From a virus, in the IMG/VR virus record IMGVR_UViG_3300023180_000475, positions 1 to 21,371 of that record: a stretch of DNA of 21,371 nt; one strand, written 5' to 3'. Within the stretch, counting starts at the first letter, position 1, and the number at the start of each line of letters is the position of its first letter. The notes under the pieces are model-generated. The model was not told the DNA's origin. It did not search any database and worked only from the letters and a program-made list of their open reading frames with translations. Shown here in pieces: positions 12,534-18,959 of the stretch. Made by a program: the position numbers and the translations under genes.

Positions 12534-12742
12534 CAGATGAATTAGAAGTCAAAGGAACGATAGTCCGTAATGCTGAACTGGACTGTAAAATAAAGCGTGG
12601 TGTCTATTGGAACATAGATGTTATGGATATTCGTTGGTATCGTAATGACAAGCCAACGAATAAAGGCATTCGTTTGAATGTTGATGAAGCAAAATTGTTA
12701 TTACAAATTTTAAGGAGAGAATTAGATGAAGAGAGTGAGTGA
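12530..12742 (+). CDS. PC4/p15-like single-stranded DNA-binding protein, ~70 aa
   Basis: The sequence VMDIRWYRNDKPTNKGIRLN followed by a helix (DEAKLLLQILRREL) closely follows the PC4/p15 coactivator pattern: D-I-R-x-[YW] strand, K-P-[TG]-x-K-G-I-x-L strand, then a C-terminal helix. Such proteins bind single-stranded DNA and act in transcription or replication; small phage and bacterial members exist. The start is probably TTG 12530, overlapping the previous stop as TTGA with GGGGTGG upstream; GTG 12521 would add three residues. It forms a natural set with TFB and the histone-fold protein in this window. Confidence 0.65.
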   Translation: MTDELEVKGTIVRNAELDCKIKRGVYWNIDVMDIRWYRNDKPTNKGIRLNVDEAKLLLQILRRELDEESE

Positions 12743-12989
12743 TGTTCAATCAAAGAAAAGCCTACGGGCGGCAAATGAAGAAAGACAATACGGCCATAAC
12801 GCAGTTCCGAGATTTGGAAATTGTGCTGGTAAGATTATTGATTTATTCGCACAGTATGTTGAGGATAGTATGACTGTTCCGCCTAAAGGTGGAAGAGGTT
12901 GTCGTGTTCAAAAAGAACATATTGATTTGTGTTTCGGTAAGTTTTATCAAGCGATGAGAGAATTTATGGACGGTGAAAAAAATGAATAG
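12726..12989 (+). CDS. Hypothetical protein, 87 aa
   Basis: Not recognised. Basic and polar at the N-terminus (KRVSDVQSKKSLRAANEERQ), with helices at about 33-45 (CAGKIIDLFAQYVED) and 65-82 (DLCFGKFYQAMREFMD), joined by a Gly/Pro-rich basic linker (PPKGGRGCRVQK). It overlaps the previous gene by 17 bases and the next by eight. The GGTGA within its end is the next gene's ribosome-binding site. Confidence 0.7.
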   Translation: MKRVSDVQSKKSLRAANEERQYGHNAVPRFGNCAGKIIDLFAQYVEDSMTVPPKGGRGCRVQKEHIDLCFGKFYQAMREFMDGEKNE

Positions 12990-13347
12990 ATATAATGAAT
13001 TATTAGATTGGCTACAAAACGAACACAACGAAGTGTTTAATCAATGGGCGCAAATAGAAGAAGTAATGCTTCTTGAAGAAGAGCAGAAAGCCTCAGAAGA
13101 ACATTCTAGAAATAATAGAATGTTTGATTACTGTATTTCTATGTATAAGAAAACATATCCCGACACTTCACCAGAGATTTTAAATGCTATTGATATGATT
13201 AATGATTCAGTAGATTTGGCTTATCCATATAAAATGGACGCTATTCGTTCTTTGTTGCATGAAAGGGGAGGAAGAATTTTTAGAGGTAGCGGTAATCTTT
13301 GGGGTCAATGGAAGAAAGAATTTAATACATTGGAGGAAGAAGAATGA
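12982..13347 (+). CDS. Hypothetical acidic helical protein, 121 aa
   Basis: Not recognised. Strongly helical and acidic from residue 1 to about 45 (YNELLDWLQNEHNEVFNQW, EEVMLLEEEQK), then mixed; ends with LEEEE, coded by the next gene's ribosome-binding site. ATG 12982 is preferred over GTG 12973 since the GTG belongs to the GGTGA site. A perfect 9-bp inverted repeat (13100-13124) lies in the coding region. It overlaps the following gene by ATGA. Confidence 0.7.
   Translation: MNRYNELLDWLQNEHNEVFNQWAQIEEVMLLEEEQKASEEHSRNNRMFDYCISMYKKTYPDTSPEILNAIDMINDSVDLAYPYKMDAIRSLLHERGGRIFRGSGNLWGQWKKEFNTLEEEE
13100..13124. repeat. Perfect 9-bp inverted repeat, 7-base loop
   Basis: AACATTCTA (13100-13108) pairs exactly with TAGAATGTT (13116-13124) around GAAATAA. 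It lies inside the gene at 12982. About 0.5 stems of this length are expected by chance in a random window of this size, so on its own it is weak evidence. Confidence 0.4.
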
Positions 13348-13703
13348 ATAAACTATATTTGATTACAACCAACAATAAGAAGTTTGATTCTTGGTCTAAA
13401 GAAGTGAAGAAGCAACTAAAGGCAAACTCTATTGCTTTAGAGGCTTTTAATTCGGGATATAATGAAGTAGTGAATGGAAATTATTTGGCGAGAGCCTCTT
13501 TTGTTTGCTATTGGGAAATCTATACAAATGACTCTTTAGCAAGACTAGCACCTGCAATTACTCAAGCATCATTAATCCATATGTTGCATAGATTCTTGGA
13601 CGCACAAATGTATGAAGAAGCGAGGGTTGTTGAGCAATTAATGATGAATTTCTTGCGTCTCCTTCAAAAACTAGACGGAGAGGAAAACAATGAAGAAGAG
13701 TGA
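13344..13703 (+). CDS. Hypothetical protein, 119 aa
   Basis: Not recognised. It begins with a strand (KLYLITTNNKKF) and is helical from residue 15 on, including a long amphipathic region (PAITQASLIHMLHRFLDAQMYEEARVV...), ending in an acidic EENNEEE tail. It is coupled to the previous gene by ATGA and overlaps the next gene by 14 bases. Confidence 0.7.
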   Translation: MNKLYLITTNNKKFDSWSKEVKKQLKANSIALEAFNSGYNEVVNGNYLARASFVCYWEIYTNDSLARLAPAITQASLIHMLHRFLDAQMYEEARVVEQLMMNFLRLLQKLDGEENNEEE

Positions 13704-13917
13704 TTGGGTTTATTTGGCGAAAGCCATGTGGACTTATTCAGAGAAACATGAAGGAAAAATCAGTAACCTTCTAAAACAACTGATTGTAGAAATAAATAAT
13801 AGTAAGGAGATGATTGAAAATGACATGGGAAAATATGAGCAGAATGCTACAAGCGACAGACCAATTGACACCGACTCAACAGATAAGTCGGATTTCACGG
13901 GACTTGGAGAGTTTTAA
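13690..13917 (+). CDS. Hypothetical protein, 75 aa, overlapping the ligase gene
   Basis: Not recognised. The first 50 residues are helical (DWVYLAKAMWTYSEKH, ISNLLKQLIVEINN); the last 25 are polar and probably disordered (ATSDRPIDTDSTDKSDFTG). GGAGAGGAAAAC precedes the ATG. The final 98 bases overlap the DNA ligase gene in a different frame, much longer than the 4-17 base overlaps usual here; the disordered tail falls exactly in that overlap, as expected if it is an extension into a pre-existing gene. Confidence 0.6.
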   Translation: MKKSDWVYLAKAMWTYSEKHEGKISNLLKQLIVEINNSKEMIENDMGKYEQNATSDRPIDTDSTDKSDFTGLGEF

Positions 13918-15361
13918 TACTGAAAAGAGTAGTCCTTCTTTGGTTTTGCAGATTCTTGACAAAGATAAACTTGAAGCAAATAGTCTCGGTTTAGCAAAAG
14001 CAAAGAAATGGATGGCTAAAATCTTTGATGTTTTTGACGATGAAATTGATGGATTAATGTATGCTCACGATGATTTGGGCGAAGCAATTTATCACCTTGA
14101 CCCATCAGCAGAAAAACAACGAAACTTTTCTGTTCAGTATGTTCATCGTATTTTGAACATGAACTGCGGAAAGATTGATTCTAACGAGTTTTCTATTCTT
14201 GAGGAATCAATTTTGGCTATGTCTGCAAACGCACGACGCTGGTTCATTCGCTATATGCTAAGAACACCACGAAACGGAATCAATGAAGGAACAGTTGCGA
14301 AGATTATCGCCAAGCATTACAATAAGAAGCAAGCAGATGTAAAGAAACATTTAAACTTCAATTCTGTTGAAGTAGTTATTTCTCATTATGTTGCTGGCTC
14401 TAATCCTCCATGTAATCTAACATATGGAAAATTCATTAAACCAATGCTTGCTAAAGAAGTTCCGATGAATAAATGGCCGACTAACTTTGTTGTTGATTAC
14501 AAATACGATGGAAACCGCTATCAGATTCACATTGATGGTGATAAGACGATGATTTTTAATCGTAAAGGTAAGATTGTGACTAATCAATTCCCTGATGTTG
14601 TTGAATTGGTTCAAGCATATGGTGTTCAAAATGCAATTCTTGATGGTGAAATCTATCCTATCTTGGAAAACGGCGCACCTGCACCTCATAAGCAAATGGG
14701 AACAAGAGTTCATTCAAAGAATGTTCAAGAGGCTATGGAAAGAGTCAAGGTTGAATGGGTTATTTTTGATTGTCTAATGTTGAACAACGAAACAGTCATG
14801 GATTTATCATACACGGAACGCTTGGAGAAGATGAAAGACTTGCCGAATCAAGCACACCGAATCACCGAGGGCGACATTATGGCCTTTTACCATGAAGCAA
14901 TCAACGAAGGATTTGAAGGAATCATCGTTAAGGACGCAAGCCAACCTTATCAATCAGGAAAACGCTCCGTTTCTTGGGCTAAATATAAACCTCCGCAGAT
15001 TAATCTTGATGTTGTTGTCCTCTCCGCAAAATACGGGGAAGGAAAGAGGTCAAGTGTTTTCGGCACTTACGAATTAGGCGTGAAGGCTGATAATGGTTTT
15101 CATAGCGTTGGCTGGTGCGGGACAGGCTTCTCGGATAGCGATTTAATCAACCTCACCAATACCCTTCGGCGTAATGTTGAGTCGTTTGAAAATGGCCAAT
15201 TCTTTGTTTCACCTGTTGTTATTTTAGAAGTAAAGGCTGATTTGGTTAGCCGTGATGAAAAGGGGAACATTGGACTTAGGTTTCCTCGTTGTGTTCGTAT
15301 TCGTGACGATAAGTTCGTTGCTGATATTAATACTTTAAATGATGTGGAGAGATTAGAATGA
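13820..15361 (+). CDS. lig: ATP-dependent DNA ligase (archaeal/eukaryotic Lig1 type)
   Basis: Seals nicks in double-stranded DNA through an enzyme-AMP intermediate. The 513-residue protein has an N-terminal DNA-binding helical domain (to about 190), a nucleotidyltransferase domain with motif I DYKYDGNR (adenylated K228), motif III ILDGEIYP, VIFDCLML (IIIa), motif IV EGIIVKD (from E366) and motif V SWAKYKP (K388/K390), and a C-terminal OB domain ending with GLRFPRCVRIRDDK (motif VI region). ATG 13820 follows AAGGAGATGA; ATG 13835 is a weaker alternative. Expected to join Okazaki fragments or repair products together with the clamp-loader proteins coded nearby. It overlaps the next gene by ATGA. 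Confidence 0.94.
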   Translation: MTWENMSRMLQATDQLTPTQQISRISRDLESFNTEKSSPSLVLQILDKDKLEANSLGLAKAKKWMAKIFDVFDDEIDGLMYAHDDLGEAIYHLDPSAEKQRNFSVQYVHRILNMNCGKIDSNEFSILEESILAMSANARRWFIRYMLRTPRNGINEGTVAKIIAKHYNKKQADVKKHLNFNSVEVVISHYVAGSNPPCNLTYGKFIKPMLAKEVPMNKWPTNFVVDYKYDGNRYQIHIDGDKTMIFNRKGKIVTNQFPDVVELVQAYGVQNAILDGEIYPILENGAPAPHKQMGTRVHSKNVQEAMERVKVEWVIFDCLMLNNETVMDLSYTERLEKMKDLPNQAHRITEGDIMAFYHEAINEGFEGIIVKDASQPYQSGKRSVSWAKYKPPQINLDVVVLSAKYGEGKRSSVFGTYELGVKADNGFHSVGWCGTGFSDSDLINLTNTLRRNVESFENGQFFVSPVVILEVKADLVSRDEKGNIGLRFPRCVRIRDDKFVADINTLNDVERLE

Positions 15362-15732
15362 AAGAAGAACAAGCAACTTGGAATACAAAATATTATCCTG
15401 ATATTATGGGAAGATGCCGTAAGATTTCTGAAATGAGTCTTAAACAATGTAATACAGCAATTGGGACTTCTTTTGCTAGAATGAAAACAATTAAGACTCA
15501 ACTTGATGGTTTATATCAACGGCGTTTTGTTCTCATGCAAGAGATGGGCGAAACAGATTATATGCGTAAAAACACTAAGGAAAAAATTGTGCAAAATCTT
15601 GCCCTTAAAGAACAAGTGCAAACTAATGAAAGAATGCAACAGATTTTACTTACGGCTCTCAATTTTATTGAACAAGGCCAAAGTGTTGATTTAGTAAAAG
15701 CAATTCTTGAACAAGCGAGGGATGAATTATGA
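15358..15732 (+). CDS. Helical, coiled-coil hypothetical protein, 124 aa
   Basis: Almost entirely helical by composition, with a long stretch from about residue 25 to 100 that has heptad-like hydrophobic spacing (ARMKTIKTQLDGLYQRRFVLMQEM ... IVQNLALKEQVQTNERMQ). No motif is recognised. It sits between the ligase and the histone-fold gene, joined to each by a four-base ATGA overlap, so the three are probably translated together. Confidence 0.7.
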   Translation: MKEEQATWNTKYYPDIMGRCRKISEMSLKQCNTAIGTSFARMKTIKTQLDGLYQRRFVLMQEMGETDYMRKNTKEKIVQNLALKEQVQTNERMQQILLTALNFIEQGQSVDLVKAILEQARDEL

Positions 15733-16172
15733 TTCAGCAAGGAGAAATGACAATTATTGATGCAGTAACATATAGGTGTTTAAAAGTTGATGAAGAAGGC
15801 TATGCTCATCTTAAGAATATTCTACATGAACAGGGAAGACCTAAATTAATTTTGCAGAAGTATTGTCCTTATATTGAGAATAACCAAATCATTATTCCCG
15901 AAAAACCAAAGTATGTAAAACCTAAACCTACTACTAAAATCAATGTAACTAAGTTAATAAAAGAAACTACTGATTTACAAATATCAAATGAAGCAAAGTA
16001 TTTCATTACACAATGGGTGGAAACTGCGATTTCTAATCTTGTAAGCAACGCAGAAGAAAACGCTATTAACAGGGGCGACTCTCGCCTAACTGCGGCGCAC
16101 TTCTATTGGCTTGAAACAAATACTGCACCTAATGGTTATTGGCCTTCAAACACAGAATATATTCAGGATTGA
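15729..16172 (+). CDS. Protein with C-terminal histone fold, 147 aa
   Basis: Residues about 70-132 follow the archaeal histone plan: short helix (NVTKLIKET), loop, long helix (SNEAKYFITQWVETAISNLVSNAEENAIN), loop with GDSRLTAAHF, then a final helix. The NAEENAxxxGxSRLTAAHF portion parallels the AxExAkhaGRkTIkaeDi motif that ends the histone fold. An N-terminal ~65-residue segment with a Pro/Lys linker (PEKPKYVKPKPTTK) is not recognised. If the assignment is right, it may compact DNA, or act as a subunit of a transcription complex. The case rests on pattern reading alone; a coincidental three-helix protein is possible. Confidence 0.55.
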   Translation: MIQQGEMTIIDAVTYRCLKVDEEGYAHLKNILHEQGRPKLILQKYCPYIENNQIIIPEKPKYVKPKPTTKINVTKLIKETTDLQISNEAKYFITQWVETAISNLVSNAEENAINRGDSRLTAAHFYWLETNTAPNGYWPSNTEYIQD

Positions 16173-16176
16173 TAGT

Positions 16177-16533
16177 ATGATTGCCGATACCCAAATCCAA
16201 AGTTGGATAGAGGAATTTGGGACAGTAACAAGTTTTACTTTTATTGTATATGGTGATATGAAAGATGAAGAATTAGCCACTATTATCAAAGGCTTAGTTT
16301 TTCACTTAAACTGTAAAGGTCTGCAACCTGAAACTGCCGTATTTTCAGAATACATTGACGAAGAAAAAGCAGTTGCTTGGAATACTTTTCAAGGAACATC
16401 AATTTCTTTTGTCTTTGCAGGAGATGTATTAGACATTGAGAATGAGATTATTGAAGTTGTTCAAGATGGTTTAAAGTATCTTAGATATAAAAATGACTAT
16501 ATGGGTAATGATAGGAGTTGTTCTTATGTATAG
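16177..16533 (+). CDS. Hypothetical alpha/beta protein, 118 aa
   Basis: Not recognised. Alternating strands and helices are suggested (SFTFIVYGD, EELATIIKGLVFHL, GTSISFVFAGD, IENEIIEVVQDGLKYL), a ferredoxin-like or ACT-like layout, but no functional motif is visible. ATG 16177 is preferred to the upstream in-frame ATG at 16111, which lies inside the histone-fold gene; AGGATTGAT precedes it. Overlaps the next gene by eight bases. Confidence 0.65.
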   Translation: MIADTQIQSWIEEFGTVTSFTFIVYGDMKDEELATIIKGLVFHLNCKGLQPETAVFSEYIDEEKAVAWNTFQGTSISFVFAGDVLDIENEIIEVVQDGLKYLRYKNDYMGNDRSCSYV

Positions 16534-16921
16534 TAAGGATATGCTTATTGGTATCTTGTTATCTTCGGGTAAATTAGACTTTAATATTGAAAGAGTAAAA
16601 GATGCCCAAATGGGCTATCGTATTCGGGTGAAAATTATCCTTCGTGCTGAAGAACCGTTTCTTAGAGCAGTAGAAAGAACACTACTTCAACATGAAATTA
16701 CATCTTCTTACAAAGAAAAAGAGTCAAAGACAAGACCTAAGCCAGTCTTAAAAATTGGCGGCATTAAAAATCTGTATAAATTGACACAATTAGTTCCAGT
16801 ATTGCCCGACGCAAAGGATGAATGGGGAATATTTAGAGAATTAGTTAGTCTAATATCTGAAAATAAACATAGAACATCAAGTGGACTTGATAGAATATTT
16901 GAATTAAAAGGGGTAATTTAA
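16526..16921 (+). CDS. Degenerate LAGLIDADG-like protein, 131 aa
   Basis: MLIGILLSSGKLDF near the N-terminus resembles the LAGLIDADG helix but with Ser in place of the catalytic acidic residue. It is followed by a strand pair (GYRIRVKIIL), a helix (PFLRAVERTLLQHEI), KPVLKIGGIKNLYKLTQLV and a closing segment (KDEWGIFRELVSLISENKHRTSSGLDRIFEL) in the order seen in single-domain LAGLIDADG proteins. Without the acidic residue it is unlikely to cut DNA; it may be a domesticated DNA-binding protein. GGAGTTGTTCTT precedes ATG 16526. The stop shares a base with the ATG at 16921. Confidence 0.5.
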   Translation: MYSKDMLIGILLSSGKLDFNIERVKDAQMGYRIRVKIILRAEEPFLRAVERTLLQHEITSSYKEKESKTRPKPVLKIGGIKNLYKLTQLVPVLPDAKDEWGIFRELVSLISENKHRTSSGLDRIFELKGVI

Positions 16922-17766
16922 TGGGATTGACAAATAAAAATAATGACAATAGAACAATTTTACTAACGGGCAAAACTGGAACGGGAAAATCAACAAAGGC
17001 ACTTACATTTGTAAATGACCCAATCGTTCTTTATGCAAACGATATTGATTTTGACATAGGTTCATTTCCTGTGGAGAACGGTATTGTTATTGAAGATGTG
17101 CATTACAAGGCAGATAAGTCTGCAATTTTGCACATCATACGAAATTATCAAGGTCAAGTAGTATTGACTTCTATTAATCAAAAATCTGTTCCTAAAGAAA
17201 TTAAGGATATGTGTAAAATTAAAAGAGCAGGTTCTCATAATTTTCTTGAGGAAGAAATAAAAACAATTGCACCAAATAGTGAAACTCCTTTCTCCTTAGA
17301 AAGAGATACCTATTCAATTGTAAATGGTTTTCTAAAAGAAAGAGATAGGGATTTAGTTGCCGAGGTATTGTTATTTAACAAACCATCAGATACGCAGATT
17401 TTATCATGGTTGTCTGAAAATATGCATCCTAACAGATTAATTTTTGTTGATGGAAGAGTTAAAAGAAGATGGAGTCAAAGATATTTTTATGAGATGCTCG
17501 CCTATTCTCATACAGGTGGTTTCGTTGGGCAGTTAAATATGCCGAAAAGAAAAGCCTACTCACAAATACCTAAACTAGCAAAAAGACTTGGTGTTAAGAA
17601 CCAAAGGCTTCTTCCTGCTTTATTAAAAGATGAAGTATTTAAGGAACACGCAAAAAAGAAACTTAATAATGCTGAATGCCGCATACTTAAAATTGGTGAA
17701 AAAAGGCGTAGAAAGAAAACTACGCCAATTGAAATTCAGCAATCTTCATTGGAGGAATACATTTGA
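16921..17766 (+). CDS. rfcL: RFC large subunit-like clamp-loader ATPase, 281 aa
   Basis: P-loop GKTGTGKST (about 17-25), then IVIEDVHYK in the Walker B place (E-D instead of D-E), and QVVLTSINQKSVPKEIKDMCKI, which matches the sensor-1 region of archaeal RFC large subunits (x-IxLTANDxxxxPKxIRNxC). It ends QSSLEEYI, a good PIP box (QxxLxxY-hydrophobic) as at the end of RFC-L, preceded by a basic stretch (KRRRKK). It is shorter than cellular RFC-L (400-500). The RFC small subunit follows one gene later. Together they would load a PCNA clamp. Arginine is coded by AGA/AGG in 15 of 18 cases. GGAGGA inside the PIP box is the next gene's ribosome-binding site. Confidence 0.68.
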   Translation: MGLTNKNNDNRTILLTGKTGTGKSTKALTFVNDPIVLYANDIDFDIGSFPVENGIVIEDVHYKADKSAILHIIRNYQGQVVLTSINQKSVPKEIKDMCKIKRAGSHNFLEEEIKTIAPNSETPFSLERDTYSIVNGFLKERDRDLVAEVLLFNKPSDTQILSWLSENMHPNRLIFVDGRVKRRWSQRYFYEMLAYSHTGGFVGQLNMPKRKAYSQIPKLAKRLGVKNQRLLPALLKDEVFKEHAKKKLNNAECRILKIGEKRRRKKTTPIEIQQSSLEEYI

Positions 17767-18008
17767 AAAACCAATATAAAAAATTAATTCATAGAGTATT
17801 AAAAGATAGAGAACCTTTAACATCAAGGCAGATTTTTGATGCTATTATTGACTTACCTGCGATGGAAGAAGGCGGAAAGCCAAAAAGAAGGGCAACCATT
17901 CCAGAATACAATGTATTAGTTGGAATGTTATCTAATCCCAAATATGGATGCGTAAGAGCAAACGGTAAATATGTTTATCCTGCTCTTTGGAAATTAAAGG
18001 AGGAATAA
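17763..18008 (+). CDS. Small winged-helix-like protein, 81 aa (TTG start)
   Basis: The sequence looks like a winged helix: helix (KKLIHRVLKD), PLTSRQIFDAIID, a basic loop (GGKPKRRATIPEY), a recognition-type helix (NVLVGMLSNP) and a wing (KYGCVRANGKYVYPALWKL). This may be a small DNA-binding or regulatory protein. Translation begins at TTG 17763, overlapping the previous stop as TTGA, with GGAGGA six bases upstream; no ATG or GTG fits. It lies between the two clamp-loader genes. Confidence 0.65.
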   Translation: MKNQYKKLIHRVLKDREPLTSRQIFDAIIDLPAMEEGGKPKRRATIPEYNVLVGMLSNPKYGCVRANGKYVYPALWKLKEE

Positions 18009-18010
18009 AA

Positions 18011-18919
18011 ATGCTATGGACAGAAAAATATAGACCAAAAAATTTGAATGAAGTAATTGGACAAGAACACTTTGTATCTGATGCAAGAGGTTGGGTTGAA
18101 GAAAATAATATGCCTAATATTCTATTATACGGAAATCCTGGAAATGGTAAAACAGGAGCAGGATTAGTGATTGGAAGAGAAATCTTAGGTGAATCATTTC
18201 AAGATAATTTCATTGAAGTAAATGCGTCAGATGATAGGCGATTAGAAAATGTGCGAACTACAATTAAAAATATCGCACAAAGCGGCACAATCGGTGATGC
18301 ACCATTTAGAATCGTATTATTAGACGAAATGGATGGTATGACTACCGATGCCCAAAACGCACTAAAGCGTATCATGGAAAGATATGCAAGCAATATTCGT
18401 TTTATTATTACCTGTAATGATAGAAATAAGATTATCTTTGCATTACAAAGTCGGTGTGCAAATTATCATTTTAAACCGCTTTCTAATGAGGCTGTCCTTG
18501 AAGTATTAACTTCAATCCTCAAGGCTGAAGAAATAACCCGATTCTCCCAAGATGAATTGGACTCCTTTATATATGCGATGAATGGTGATATGCGGAGGGC
18601 GATTACGGAACTACAAGCGGCAAAGGCAAGCAATTCCACCCTCAAATCGCAAATTGATGCAGGATTAAACGAATACAAAAAATTGTTAATGAAAATTGTA
18701 AATAAAAATACTTTAGCATTAAGCAGTATGCACGACTTCTTACACAACGGATTCACTATCCGTGAAGTCTGTATTGGCTTACATGATGCAGTAATTGATT
18801 CTGAATTAGAGAGTAATTTGAAATTCAAAATCCTTAGAACTATTGGAGAAAGCGAATGGCGTTCAACCACTATGACTCCAAAAGTGTTAGCCTCTTGGTT
18901 AATTAGCCAACTATCATAG
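18011..18919 (+). CDS. rfcS: Replication factor C small subunit
   Basis: AAA+ clamp-loader subunit. The 302-residue protein starts MLWTEKYRPKNLNEVIGQEH, has Walker A GNPGNGKT (about 42-49), EVNASDDR, Walker B VLLDEMD, sensor 1 FIITCNDRNK, the SRC arginine finger (ALQSRCANYHF) and sensor 2 with GDMRRAITELQ, then a helical C-terminal collar domain. The usual DEAD box reads DEMD, with the catalytic Glu kept. Slightly shorter than cellular RFC-S (~320). GGAGGAATAAAA precedes ATG 18011. It should pair with the RFC-L-like protein to load PCNA. A TATA-like 16-mer identical to that at 2176-2191 lies within it (18558-18573). Confidence 0.95.
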   Translation: MLWTEKYRPKNLNEVIGQEHFVSDARGWVEENNMPNILLYGNPGNGKTGAGLVIGREILGESFQDNFIEVNASDDRRLENVRTTIKNIAQSGTIGDAPFRIVLLDEMDGMTTDAQNALKRIMERYASNIRFIITCNDRNKIIFALQSRCANYHFKPLSNEAVLEVLTSILKAEEITRFSQDELDSFIYAMNGDMRRAITELQAAKASNSTLKSQIDAGLNEYKKLLMKIVNKNTLALSSMHDFLHNGFTIREVCIGLHDAVIDSELESNLKFKILRTIGESEWRSTTMTPKVLASWLISQLS

Positions 18920-18959
18920 AATTGAACAAAAATAAAAACAAAAATGGAAGTGAAAAAAC

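Noticed and set aside
18558-18573. A 16-mer (TGGACTCCTTTATATA) inside rfcS identical to the promoter region at 2176-2191, suggesting an internal promoter
   Set aside because: It codes for conserved-looking RFC residues and lies almost 400 bases before the next gene. One shared 16-mer in AT-rich DNA of this size is not very unlikely, so I do not call a promoter.
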